Origin: Mesostigma viride
Lineage: Eukaryota > Streptophyta > Mesostigmatophyceae > Mesostigmatales > Mesostigmataceae
Length of the DNA stretch: 64,000 bases
Direction of reading: 5' to 3'
NCBI GenBank assembly: GCA_009746045.1
Contig: RPFO01000184.1
Span: forward strand, 221,381-285,380
Every line of letters starts with the position of its first letter. The first letter of the stretch is position 1. Shown here in pieces: positions 43,264 through 52,316 of this stretch. Both the position numbers and the translations under genes were made by a program. The notes under the pieces were generated by a model. It was not told the DNA's origin and did not search any database. It saw only the letters and a program-made list of their open reading frames with translations.

Positions 43264-43560
43264 TGTGTGAAGGTGGCGAAAAATTGTCCATAGTTAGTCC
43301 TAAGAATAAGACTGGACAATTTTTCGCCGTGTGCTCGATGGTCAACCGGCGTGAATTTTGTTAGGGTGTGTGAGGGTGGCGAAAAATTGTCCATAGTTAG
43401 TCCTAAGAATAAGACTGGACAATTTTTCGCCGCGTGCTCGATGGTCAACCGGCGTGAATTTTGTTAGGGTGTGTGAGGGTGGCGAAAAATTGTCCATAGT
43501 TAGTCCTAAGAATAAGACTGGACAATTTTTCGCCGTGTGCTCGATGTCTGTCACTGGGGT
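43264..43560. repeat. 103-bp tandem repeats each holding a hairpin (x3)
   Basis: Three copies (hairpins starting at 43275, 43378 and 43481). Each contains the inverted pair GGCGAAAAATTGTCC/GGACAATTTTTCGCC around a loop of about 24 bp. The period is exactly 103 bp. They sit next to the first viral gene, so they could be a terminal or replication structure of the virus. Confidence 0.9.
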
Positions 43561-43580
43561 CAAATTTGGGGTCCGTGGAG

Positions 43581-43973
43581 TTATTTTGTTTCGTCAAGCC
43601 CGGCCTGTCGAAGTCTCTCCACGACCCCCGCCCACGTCTCGTCAGATATATGCCGACGACCCGTGACAGTGGCGACGAGGATCGACAAAACGACGAGGTC
43701 CTCGCAAGCCTTGTGAAGTTTTTTTGGAGTCGCCCTAGTGCCTAGAGCAGCTCTCGCCGCGTCCAAGAAAGTGTCTGGGTCATCTAGCGCTTCCAATTCG
43801 ATTCGATAGTTGTCGTCATATGGATCGACGCCTCCTACCATGATGCACGCGAGTCGCGCGATCTCTGTGCAATCGTGCGCTCTCCCAGTCCTAGCCTCAA
43901 TATAGCCACCAGAACCAGAGGGGGCCGCCTCGATACAGTTGAGCAGGTCGTTCATGGTCATGAATTTGGACAT
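43581..43973 (-). CDS. PLV hypothetical protein, 130 aa
   Basis: A complete frame from ATG (MSKFMTMNDLLNCIEAAPSG). It is mainly helical and mildly acidic, with no membrane segment. Its upstream region on the minus strand carries TATAATATAAAA about 10-20 bases before the ATG, like other genes in this block. I do not recognise the family. It is the outermost gene of the leftward virion block. Confidence 0.7.
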   Translation of the reverse strand: MSKFMTMNDLLNCIEAAPSGSGGYIEARTGRAHDCTEIARLACIMVGGVDPYDDNYRIELEALDDPDTFLDAARAALGTRATPKKLHKACEDLVVLSILVATVTGRRHISDETWAGVVERLRQAGLDETK

Positions 43974-44033
43974 GGTGCAAAGTCTTTTATATTATAGTAT
44001 AAGAAAATTTTAATATCAAGGGCCTAGTTTTTG

Positions 44034-44528
44034 CTACTTGTGATGGCACTTGCACCCCTCGAACCCACGAGTTTTTTCGAAACGCAAGATGCAAAGAAAC
44101 GACTCGTGTGTCAATGGGATGAATTGTTTGTCATCAACTCCTCTGTCAATGTGCACTAAACCGATCTCGAGTCTCCCGCCATTCCTAAACAAATGATCGT
44201 TTTTTAGGTTGAAAAATGCATGGTCGTTTATTACGGTGTACGAGGCGGCAACGTCTTTGCATTCTTCGGTACATAGCACGACACTGTCTTGTGGGTTATG
44301 CTCTCCTCCAGAAAAACTTGAAGAAACTAATCCAACAAGCGAGTAGTTTTCTTGGTTTTCTGCGTTCTTGATATATGCAAAATGGACCGCCCCGCGCCAT
44401 GTGCTGTCTATGATAGGCGCTCTTGGGTCTGGCTTGATATCGAAGGAATAAATTCCATTGTATTCGTCGAGTGTGTTCTGTGACGCGATAGAATCTAAAG
44501 CGATTTGGTAAAATGTGGGATAATCCAT
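44034..44528 (-). CDS. PLV hypothetical protein, 164 aa
   Basis: The start is taken at the ATG at 44528 (MDYPTFYQIALDSIASQNTL); upstream in-frame codons overlap the preceding gene. A beta-rich middle (FDIKPDPRAPIIDSTWRGAV, NYSLVGLVSSSFSGG) and a C-terminal CKCHHK tail are visible. It has no recognised domain. It lies just downstream of the fibre gene, so a virion or fibre-accessory role is possible but unproven. Confidence 0.7.
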   Translation of the reverse strand: MDYPTFYQIALDSIASQNTLDEYNGIYSFDIKPDPRAPIIDSTWRGAVHFAYIKNAENQENYSLVGLVSSSFSGGEHNPQDSVVLCTEECKDVAASYTVINDHAFFNLKNDHLFRNGGRLEIGLVHIDRGVDDKQFIPLTHESFLCILRFEKTRGFEGCKCHHK

Positions 44529-44575
44529 GGCTTTATTACAACTTATCAGAGATAATAGTTCTAGTTTTTTCAACT

Positions 44576-46757
44576 CTATGCCGGGATGGCAGAGGGCGTG
44601 CCCCATTTATACACTAGGTAGCCGCGGATTGCCTCGAGCTCGGCCGCGGTCTTGGCGGTGCTGTAGATCAGGATCTCGCCGGTCCATCCGTCCCAGTTAC
44701 GAGTGCTCCAATCTATATCTGCGCCCACACAGATCCTTCCGGGATTCTGTACCGCAGTACCGACGTACGCCCCACCATCTCTACCATCAAATCTGGTAAT
44801 GGACGTTTTTGGCGTGCTTCCCAGGTCGCACGACAGCGCCAGCACGTGCGCCCGGTCGTCGTAAAACTCTGCATTCGTGCAGATCGGTTGAGTGGCTCCG
44901 TCGGTACCCAAAAGCGCATAAAACTTATAATCGTCGCAGTTGTTGCATATGCCCAGTCCGTAATTACTTTGAGCACCGACAACGAGGCCTTTCATGTTAG
45001 TACCTGATAGTCGAGGGTAAACACTCGGGGTGTTTGATTTTGCGACGACGATCAAGGTGTTTTGCGGACGACCCCAGAAAAACCCGTTGCTCTGGAGCCC
45101 GTTACGCAAACTGTAACTGAATTGAAGAGACCGCCTAGAGTTTAAGCTAGTGTTGTCGATGGTCGGCGCATTGGTGGTGAAGCACAGTAAGTGCTGGGTC
45201 CCCTTCTTGTCTTTCATGCCCCTTACTGTAGTCGTGGCGAGCGTGGTAAAATTGGTGTCGCTGTACAGCGTCGACGAGTCCGTGGGATGGTACCACGCGT
45301 ACAGGGCCGAGTCAGTGGCGGGGTTGTATGGAGTAAATACGAACGATAGCGAGTTCGAAGCCGAGTTGCCGGTCCCGAACACCGCGTCTGTCACGGCCCC
45401 GGCGCCAACGCTGAAGGAGGTGGCGGAGTTGGCCGTCGTCGCTGTCACATTGAACGTGTACGACGCCCCGCTGCCAGCCAAATCAGAAGCCGTTCCGTTT
45501 GTCACAGCGATGTCGCCCAACGCAAAACCGGTCACTGCTCGACTGAATGTTGCCGTAACAGATACGACACTAGAGGTAGGAGTGGACCCGGCGGACGTGG
45601 ACAGCGTGACGGTCGGCGGAGGGGCATACGTGTACGACAGGGTGTTGGAAGCCGTGTTGCCGAGTCCGGACACCGCATCCGTCACGGTACCAGCTCCAAC
45701 GTTTACGGAGGTGGCAGCGTAGGCCGTGGTCGCCGTCACGTTGAACGTGTACAACGCCCCGCTGCCGGTCAAGTCTAAAGCGATGCCATTGGTGACGGAA
45801 ATGTCTCCTAGCGAAAATCCAGTCACTGACCTGCTGAATGTGGCCGTAACTGTCACGGGACTTGTGCTAGGGCTTGACCCAGGGCCGGGCCCACTTCAAA
45901 TGTTCCGAAAAGTGTGACACTTTTTGTCGTTTTTTTGACTTTTTCGACGATCGTCACTCTGCAGAGTGATTCGTCGTGCGAAATCGTGCGAAATTGTGCG
46001 AAATTTGCTGAAATCGTGTGAAATTTGCTGAAATCGCGCGAATTTGTGCGAAATTTGCTGAAATCGTGCGAAATTTCATGTGAAAAATGTCGACGGTAAA
46101 AAATTTTGATGTGCACAACGTGTGTGAATTCATGCGAAATTTTGTCAAACGTCACTCCCCAAAACGACCCTTGGTTGAAATCCATGCGAAATCGTGCGAA
46201 ATCATGCAAAATTGTGCGAAATCGTGCGAAATCGTGCGAAAATGTGTGAAAATTTTGCGAAAATCACGCGAAAATCACGCGAACTCGTGCGAAATTTTTT
46301 TTTTTTTTGCGAAAATAGCGAAAAAGTGTCACACACTTGGCTTGGACGGCGGAACATTTGAAGTGGGCCCGGCCCCAGCCGTAGTCGCGAGAGTCACCGT
46401 CGGAGGTGGCGAGTACGTGAAAGTTACTGCTTTTGATGCGGTATTGCCGGTTCCTAGCGTGTTGATTGCAGCACTGGCTCCAACGCTGACGAGTGTTGGT
46501 GAATAAGCTACAGCTGGAGTCACTGAGAATGTGTAAGAGCCGCCGCTACCCCCTAAATTGGACGCTGTACCGTTAATAACGAATATATCACCCAAGGCGA
46601 ACCCGGTCACTGGTTGGCTGAATGTTGCTGTCACCGTAATCGGGGAGGCGCTGGGATACAGTCCGCTTGTAGTCGTTAATGTGATCGATGGTGCTATCCT
46701 TACCTGTTTACGTTTCTTACGAATCAAAGCAGGACAAACCCCGTAATCAAACGACAT
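44576..46757 (-). pseudogene. PLV fibre/adhesin: Ig-like repeats + LamG-type domain, interrupted by a MITE
   Basis: The ATG at 46757 opens MSFDYGVCPALIRKKRKQVR. Three Ig-like repeats of about 90 residues follow, each with the pattern VTATFSxxVTGFxLGDIxVxNGT and SYTFxVT, as in bacterial and phage adhesins. A C-terminal domain of about 210 residues has the LamG/ConA-like ending GWTGEILIYSTAKTAAELEA then YLVYKWG. It would form a surface spike for host attachment. A 484-bp insertion (45887-46370) splits repeat 2. Removing it restores one frame of about 565 residues (...LATTAGAGP joined to GSSPSTSPVTVTATF). With the insert, a stop follows soon after residue 135. Confidence 0.85.
45887..46370. mobile_element. 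484-bp MITE-like insertion in the viral fibre gene
   Basis: The termini are inverted repeats: GGGCCCACTTCAAATGTTCC at the left and its complement at the right, continuing outward through a GGCC-rich palindromic context that hides the exact target duplication. The interior is non-coding, with many GTGCGAAAT-type short repeats and GTGTGACACTTTTT near one end. A net gain of 484 bp disrupts the viral reading frame, so it inserted after the virus gene was formed. Confidence 0.88.
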
Positions 46758-46783
46758 GGAGCTAATATAATACTACCGTCACA

Positions 46784-46954
46784 CTATTTTTTAGAGTTTG
46801 GCAGAGGATACTGAAACTTCGGTTCCATCAGCGGGCCCTTCTTGGACGGCATCACAAACGCCGTGCCCTTATCGGCCAGCTCGGGGGTGTCGAAAATCAG
46901 CGTGACTCTGCTAAGAGGATTCGCCGTGTATCGCGGGTCCCTCATGTAATCCAT
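46784..46954 (-). CDS. PLV small protein, 56 aa
   Basis: A short complete frame from the ATG at 46954 (MDYMRDPRYTANPLSRVTLI) to a TAG at 46784, filling the gap between the capsid and fibre genes. A TATATTATC string lies 7-16 bases upstream of the ATG. A basic, Pro-rich C terminus (KKGPLMEPKFQYPLPNSKK) is visible. No family was recognised. Its place in the virion block and tight spacing argue that it is a real gene. Confidence 0.65.
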   Translation of the reverse strand: MDYMRDPRYTANPLSRVTLIFDTPELADKGTAFVMPSKKGPLMEPKFQYPLPNSKK

Positions 46955-46985
46955 CGCGTGCTATATTATCTACAAACAGACATTT

Positions 46986-48197
46986 TTAGAGATACACAGC
47001 CGCCTGCCGGCCGGCACCGACCTCCATCTTGGCCTCCATCTCACAGAAGATATAGGAGGTGCGTTCCGTGGCCCCCTTGTTAACGCGCAAGGTAACGACC
47101 GCGGCAGTTCCGCGCAGATCGAGGCCACTCTGGTACTCAGCACCGGAACACGGCATGTTGAGATGACAGGCCATGACGAAGTTGTTACTGAGCCAGTTGG
47201 CTGCCGAGATGCCGGTCCTCGCGCAACTGAGAGAGTTCCCTTGGTCATTGAAGGCACTGATCAGGTTAACCCACGCCTCTGTAGGACCCATTCGGAATGC
47301 TGGAGATTGATGGGACCCGTTGATATCAAACTGGAAATCTGTTAAGTCGTCGGCGAGATGAGCAAACATGGCGTTGGCGTTGTCATTCGCCGCATCCTTG
47401 GCGGAGGCTACGTGAATTGCAAGCAACTTGCTAGCAGATGCAGACGAAAGGGTTGCCTTGAGAGCGTAGGTCGACCCGGCGTTAGACTGTTTCGTCGATT
47501 GCCACGTCTTCCAACGGAATGGCAAAGTCCCTCCCTCTGCCAACCGAGACGCAAAGATCTGGCCAACCACGTCCTCCTGGAACCTATAAGTGTCGATCGA
47601 GAAATGGATGTTATCTAGCTGATACCCGGGGGTGGCAGCGTCGGCGCCGGGCTTCAAAACACCGGCATCCATCAGCGTGATGCGGATCTCGATAGGAGGG
47701 AACAGGCTGAGGTCGATAACCCTAGGATCCCCGCTTAGAAATCCTAGCCAGTTGTCGATAACACCGTCGATGGCGGCACTGCTATCAAGGGTGTCCAGAC
47801 CAGACCAGCCGGCTGGCGCCTGTGAATTAACGTACCCAGCTCCACCGTGAACCGTCAAGAGAGTCCAAAACAGTTGAGCATAGTCGTTAATGCTATCAAC
47901 GGACTGCCCTCCAACAAGGACCTCGAGTCTCTTGATAAGGGAGGAAGTGAAGGGAGGAAAACCGTATTTACCAGCTGACGACGTGGTCTTTGCTTTGAAA
48001 TACATGGCAAACGAGTGAAGATCTGCAAACCCGCTCGTCGGCAGCCTGACTGCCACCACCGACCCCTGCTTGATTCCGTCACTAGCCGAGAGCGTAGAGA
48101 GCTGGACGCGGGACGTCGAATGCTGGCCGAGCGTCTTCACAATGTACTGCATGGACTTTGGGATTGCGCGATTGTACCAAGAACCGTCAGACGACAT
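46986..48197 (-). CDS. MCP: PLV major capsid protein (candidate, jelly-roll)
   Basis: 403 residues from ATG (MSSDGSWYNRAIPKSMQYIV). It is beta-rich throughout, without signal peptide or membrane segment. Features like PLV and virophage capsid proteins are a conserved N-terminal segment with VVAVRLPTSGFADLHSFAMY, a SLIKRLEVLVGGQSVDSIND strand-loop region, DLSLFPPIEIRITLMDAG in the middle, and a C-terminal strand ending YIFCEMEAKMEVG. The size is at the short end for double-jelly-roll PLV capsids. It is assigned as MCP because it is the best capsid-like candidate, sits next to the penton-like gene, and is unbroken. A structure prediction should show two stacked jelly rolls. Confidence 0.75.
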   Translation of the reverse strand: MSSDGSWYNRAIPKSMQYIVKTLGQHSTSRVQLSTLSASDGIKQGSVVAVRLPTSGFADLHSFAMYFKAKTTSSAGKYGFPPFTSSLIKRLEVLVGGQSVDSINDYAQLFWTLLTVHGGAGYVNSQAPAGWSGLDTLDSSAAIDGVIDNWLGFLSGDPRVIDLSLFPPIEIRITLMDAGVLKPGADAATPGYQLDNIHFSIDTYRFQEDVVGQIFASRLAEGGTLPFRWKTWQSTKQSNAGSTYALKATLSSASASKLLAIHVASAKDAANDNANAMFAHLADDLTDFQFDINGSHQSPAFRMGPTEAWVNLISAFNDQGNSLSCARTGISAANWLSNNFVMACHLNMPCSGAEYQSGLDLRGTAAVVTLRVNKGATERTSYIFCEMEAKMEVGAGRQAAVYL

Positions 48198-48235
48198 GAT
48201 GAGATGTATACCTATCTAATGAGAAAAAAAAGTGG

Positions 48236-48520
48236 CTAGTGAAGTAGCTGGCCTAGGAGAGGGTTGGCCGCCTTGTGCGCGTCCACTTTCCTCTCCAGGG
48301 ACGAAAGAGCGTCTAGCCCTGTTTTTGCGGCCCTGTATACCGTCCCGAGAACCGGCGAGCTCTCAATGAGTTTGCTGGGGACGTGGCCCAGAGCTGCATC
48401 AGCGGCACCGGCGACGGCTTTCACCATACGTGCGCCCTGGCCCGCTTTCCTGACCGCGTCTCCGGCAGCGTGTCCGATCTTGCGTACAGTGCTCACAACT
48501 TTGCCAAAATCAAGCTTCAT
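48236..48520 (-). CDS. PLV small amphipathic virion-type protein, 94 aa
   Basis: From ATG: MKLDFGKVVSTVRKIGHAAG. It is Ala/Gly/Lys-rich with amphipathic helices (AGDAVRKAGQGARMVKAVAG) and net positive charge. Such small proteins in adenovirus-like and PLV virion clusters are often membrane-active or DNA-associated (compare pVI/pX-like roles), but that is analogy only. It overlaps the end of the penton-like gene by 11 bp. Confidence 0.65.
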   Translation of the reverse strand: MKLDFGKVVSTVRKIGHAAGDAVRKAGQGARMVKAVAGAADAALGHVPSKLIESSPVLGTVYRAAKTGLDALSSLERKVDAHKAANPLLGQLLH

Positions 48521-49376
48521 CCTCGTCGTTTATAGAATACTGATTAGATATTCTTCTGGCCGGAATGATGCTCTTGTCTAGCGCCATGTATCTGAGGATC
48601 CCGCCTATCTTGCGAGCCTCAAACCCCATGGCTTTCTGGGGGGATATCCGGAAGCTCAGCTGGACCACCCAGTCGCTATACACCTGGATTTGGTTGTCGT
48701 CCTCGTCAACGAGACGCAGACTGATGGAGCGCGGAGAGTCTCGCAGATGCTGCCAAAGCGGCGATGTCGCCTGCCAAATTATGGGCTCTAGAAATTTGGA
48801 TAGATTCGGACAACAAGCCAACAGGCCGCCATACACGGTCCCACGAGACGCAGACACGACATTTCCACGCACAATGTCCGAGTAAACGAAAACCGACCTC
48901 AGGCGCCCGTTTGTGGCGGGTCTGTCGCTCACAACAAGAAATTGATCATTCGACTGGTGAAGGCCCGGTGTCAGTCCTAAGACACGTCCAATCCCCTCAC
49001 TGACCTGGAACTGGAATGGGCTCGTCGCCATAAAGGTGTAGCGGCTGTTGGCTCGGTCGTAGGTGACGGTGAAATTGCTGTCGATGGCCGCGAGGGTTGT
49101 TTCGATGTTGTAGCGGTTTTCGACCGTGGTCCACGACCCGACAGGCAGAGACACTGAGTGGGGTGTCTCTGTAATTGTGACCTGGAACGTGTTGTTATTA
49201 GAGTTGATATGGGTTTGCTCGTAGGGGATTGTTAAGAGCGTTAATCCCACGTCGTGGTAATCCTCCAACAAACCGGCTGGGATGTCCCAAACCGGATCAC
49301 TCAGACCCCCTCTCGTCCGATTCTCCGTCCTTAGTGTCAGCGTTCTGCATTCCTGAACATACTCTCTCATTTTCAC
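48510..49376 (-). CDS. PLV penton-like minor capsid protein (candidate)
   Basis: 288 residues from ATG (MKMREYVQECRTLTLRTENR). A beta-rich protein with YNIETTLAAIDSNFTVTYDR, YTFMATSPFQFQVSEGIGRV and LGLTPG, a layout seen in the single-jelly-roll penton/minor capsid proteins that accompany PLV and virophage MCPs, where the region after the LG(L/F) motif describes a discretised surface protein. The C-terminal part has VQLSFRISPQKAMGFEARKI. It overlaps the next upstream gene by 80 bp, typical of compact viral genomes. The penton call rests on motif layout and neighbourhood. Confidence 0.7.
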   Translation of the reverse strand: MKMREYVQECRTLTLRTENRTRGGLSDPVWDIPAGLLEDYHDVGLTLLTIPYEQTHINSNNNTFQVTITETPHSVSLPVGSWTTVENRYNIETTLAAIDSNFTVTYDRANSRYTFMATSPFQFQVSEGIGRVLGLTPGLHQSNDQFLVVSDRPATNGRLRSVFVYSDIVRGNVVSASRGTVYGGLLACCPNLSKFLEPIIWQATSPLWQHLRDSPRSISLRLVDEDDNQIQVYSDWVVQLSFRISPQKAMGFEARKIGGILRYMALDKSIIPARRISNQYSINDEDEA

Positions 49377-49605
49377 CTACCAAAAGCTCAGAAGTTATTT
49401 CGTTTTTGCCGTGAATTACTACTTTCCCCTCCACCCCCGCGAGCCCGCGCGCTTTCTTTTTGAGGGCCCTCCTCTCCTTCCCTGTCAACGGCTTGCTCCT
49501 ACAGTACAGCATGGCTGCTTCTATGAACTCGCGAGGGGTTTCAGGGTAGAGTGTCATCCATTGGGCGATCTGCAGCATCTCGGCGTCAGAAAACAGACTG
49601 TCCAT
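49297..49605 (-). CDS. PLV hypothetical protein, 102 aa
   Basis: From ATG: MDSLFSDAEMLQIAQWMTLY. A helical N-terminal half is followed by a basic KERRALKKKARG patch and an acidic tail. A TTATTATACAC string lies just upstream of the ATG (49607-49619). Its 3' end overlaps the penton-like gene in another frame. Function unknown. Confidence 0.65.
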   Translation of the reverse strand: MDSLFSDAEMLQIAQWMTLYPETPREFIEAAMLYCRSKPLTGKERRALKKKARGLAGVEGKVVIHGKNEITSELLVGENERVCSGMQNADTKDGESDERGSE

Positions 49606-49632
49606 GTTTTATTATACACCCAGAAGATTTTT

Positions 49633-50190
49633 TTAGTCGCTTACATACCCGCTACGTCGCTTTGTTTTGAAAGGCGTCAGGTCTCCGCTTTTGAGCACCC
49701 CCTCCAAATGCTTAGAGTCCTTTTTCTTTACCATAGCTCGCAAGTGCTGATTTAAACCCTGTTGCGTGTTTGATCTCGGTTTAAAGCCGCAATCGCTGCA
49801 TTCATAATTAACACGGTGTGACTTATCACCCCCTTCTATCCGAGCCAGCTCGGGAGGGGCTGGCAGTAAGGCGGGTGAACTGGCAGGAGGGACGGCTACG
49901 GGGATCGCGACCGGGGCGACCACTGACGTGTCGGGCTTGGCGTCGTAGGCTGACAGAGGAGGATATACCACAGGTTTCGCGTTCGCCATGATAGCGGACA
50001 TAAGCATTGAATCTCTGAACCCGCGCGCCTCCGCGATTCTGCCTTTCTTGGCAGGTTGTCGCGCAGGGGTGGAATGGATGATGATCGAGTTGGTCATAGT
50101 GCTCGTGGTCGGTATTCGGGAGGTCGTGCGGACCTTGCGAATGGTTCTCTTTGTTTTCTTACTTTGCCGTTTCGGCGTCTTGCGTGGCAT
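49633..50190 (-). CDS. PLV basic protein with C2H2-like zinc finger, 185 aa
   Basis: The N terminus is very basic (MPRKTPKRQSKKTKRTIRKV), a Pro/Ala-rich linker follows, and then a finger YECSDCGFKPRSNTQQGLNQ with the histidines in HLRAM and KKKDSKH: C-x2-C-x12-H spacing, with a possibly longer second loop. The tail is basic again. It is likely a DNA-binding core or packaging protein, or a regulator. A TTATAAAG string lies 7-16 bases before the ATG. Confidence 0.7.
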   Translation of the reverse strand: MPRKTPKRQSKKTKRTIRKVRTTSRIPTTSTMTNSIIIHSTPARQPAKKGRIAEARGFRDSMLMSAIMANAKPVVYPPLSAYDAKPDTSVVAPVAIPVAVPPASSPALLPAPPELARIEGGDKSHRVNYECSDCGFKPRSNTQQGLNQHLRAMVKKKDSKHLEGVLKSGDLTPFKTKRRSGYVSD

Positions 50191-50220
50191 CGTGTGCTTT
50201 ATAACAGTAGCGAGATCTTT

Positions 50221-51816
50221 TTAAACTGTCCACTGAATCGGGCCAAAGATCTCCCCGCTTGCAGGCAATCCGGACTTTGACCTGCATTTAAGGGGAGGAT
50301 CAATATACACCACTGCACTTCCAGAACCAAACGGCTTGTCCACCCTCAAAATTATCTCGTAGAAGCCGTCAGCCTCATCATAGCCTGGCGCGACTCGCCA
50401 AGACGGACCGACAAGGAGCCTGCCAGTTGTGCCAGGCCCATAAATGAAATTCACGGCATCTGGCAGAAGTCTGTAGGGGTGGCCGATGTCCAGAAGGGCG
50501 GGCGCACCTTGCGTGAATTGGACCCGGAGATAGAACGCGCTAAGCGTGGTCGGGGAGGATATGACAGCCCCGTTTTGATCTCGAAAGCTCACAGTTCCCT
50601 TTGGTCCGAGTTCCCAGAGCTCTGGCTGCATGTAGTCATAGGCCACCATTCGCATCCCGGTTATCGAGAATGGGATTCTATGGGCCTCGCGCTCGTCTGT
50701 GTATACGGCCTCGTTAAAATACGACGTCGTGCCTATCTGCACATTACCGTCTCCGTAGAATTTGGCAGTAGATGATTCCATGTATATGAGGGTGGTGTTT
50801 GGGTTGAATGAAACCGTCGGAATAAACGTCGCCGTGAACAAGTGTGTCAGACCTCCAAGGGACGGTGTAAAGGTCGCTGATAGCTCGATCGACACATTGA
50901 TCCATCTATCACCTGCTCCGTTTTGAGTCGAAGAAGTGGTCAACGTACCTCCGGCCCATTCCGACCCCTTTACAAGAGTGCCGAACAGGTTGGTGGTACT
51001 CAATGACCCGTAATTGTATCGTAGCGACACTGTGAATTTTTTTATATGCGGGAGGTCTGGCAATACCCCGTATACGGAAACGGGGTACGTCATCGGAACG
51101 TTCCCATAGTCGTATGACGGCAACTTGGCAACGGCGTGGACGAGATTGTCTTTTGTGAGCGCGAGTTCGCGGTAGTACAGGTTCGTCTCGCCGGGGACTA
51201 GGGAGGTAGTAACGTAACTACCCATGATTGAGCAAGACAACCCACCAGTTCCGCGGTGCGTTAGACGTATCGTGTTCCCAGACGTCGAATAAAGACCAGT
51301 CGAGTTTGTCGACGTGATGGAAACAAACTCGGTATTGTTTGTGTCATCCACCAGTTCGCTGACATTGATGATTGTCTGGTCAGCGCTGTCGAGATAAAAA
51401 ACGATCCTGAGTTGACCAGGTGAGTATGGGGCCACAATTCCTGTCGGAGAGGACGTAAAAATCCCTCCAACGCCGTTAGATAACTTGGTCATGTTGCTTA
51501 GACCCGTTGGCGCCCAATAGGAGATGTATCGATCCACCACCCCGTCAGAACGCCTCCTGAACGCCACCCAAAAAGTCGTCTTACTAGCCCACGTCGCATC
51601 GAGGGTATACTGGGTTGCAATCTTACGGTTTTGATACAAACCGACCTTCCCCTCGGTTTTATTTATGTTGATCCCGCACACTGACCACCAGTTGTCAGCG
51701 GCACCGTTATTTCTCCAGCACTCGTGGCCGTCCGTAAAGGCGGGGTGGTATTTGCCAGTGAGGTCGTTGTGGTCTGACAAGGAAACGAACGCGCTACCTG
51801 TCAGGATATGCCCCAA
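50221..51816 (-). CDS. PLV large beta-rich virion-type protein, start codon missing
   Basis: About 531 residues without recognisable enzyme motifs, rich in Ser/Thr/Gly/Tyr and predicted beta strands (TTFWVAFRRRSDGVVDRYIS, GLSCSIMGSYVTTSLVPGE, SIELSATFTPSLGGLTHLFT). The first 50 residues (HPAFTDGHECWRNNGAADNWW) look like a lectin or sialidase-type beta fold, so a fibre or spike role is likely. The open frame extends upstream of the TTG at 51816 to a TAA near 51870 with no ATG. An ATA codon lies directly before the TTG, so loss of an ATG by a G-to-A change is plausible. Otherwise intact. Confidence 0.65.
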   Translation of the reverse strand: MGHILTGSAFVSLSDHNDLTGKYHPAFTDGHECWRNNGAADNWWSVCGININKTEGKVGLYQNRKIATQYTLDATWASKTTFWVAFRRRSDGVVDRYISYWAPTGLSNMTKLSNGVGGIFTSSPTGIVAPYSPGQLRIVFYLDSADQTIINVSELVDDTNNTEFVSITSTNSTGLYSTSGNTIRLTHRGTGGLSCSIMGSYVTTSLVPGETNLYYRELALTKDNLVHAVAKLPSYDYGNVPMTYPVSVYGVLPDLPHIKKFTVSLRYNYGSLSTTNLFGTLVKGSEWAGGTLTTSSTQNGAGDRWINVSIELSATFTPSLGGLTHLFTATFIPTVSFNPNTTLIYMESSTAKFYGDGNVQIGTTSYFNEAVYTDEREAHRIPFSITGMRMVAYDYMQPELWELGPKGTVSFRDQNGAVISSPTTLSAFYLRVQFTQGAPALLDIGHPYRLLPDAVNFIYGPGTTGRLLVGPSWRVAPGYDEADGFYEIILRVDKPFGSGSAVVYIDPPLKCRSKSGLPASGEIFGPIQWTV

Positions 51817-52316
51817 TATGCCTGACAGTCTTTTAATTGAGTGTGCTAGTTTCGGGTATACCGGAACTTATATGACTACTTTCTTCTACATTTTACTAAA
51901 TATATTAGTTAGCTAAATATCTTAGTTAGCTGACATCCGTACCCTAGGGGTACTGTAACCAGTGGTACTGTAACCAGTGGTACTGTAGCCGTCTGACAAA
52001 ATTTGCCTGGCTCCGCGCTACGCGCCGACCCTATGTTCACTAAGTGCTGCCCTGGAGGCGCAATGTCCTTGTACTTGCATACTAGTGATCTGACGCATCA
52101 TTTTAGTGTTGATGTAAGCCACCCACTTGTGTGTGGCGGCTGGATGCACTTTAACTTATACCGTAGATTATTTCCAGATCGACGGATACTGCGACAGTGT
52201 GTTTTTCCACTTAATGTTGCCCCTGCAATTGTCATGGCTACCCGTTTGTACGCCGACTCAAAGTCAATATATAAAATCAGTAAAGCATTATTCGATCTTT
52301 AAGCCTGCCACCTGTC
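51817..52316. other. Spacer between two viral virion genes
   Basis: 500 bp without a convincing gene. It contains three tandem copies of ACCAGTGGTACTGTA-like sequence at 51955-51990 and an AT-rich part with TTAGTTAGCT twice. It is long for this compact virus, so a degraded small gene is possible. Confidence 0.5.
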
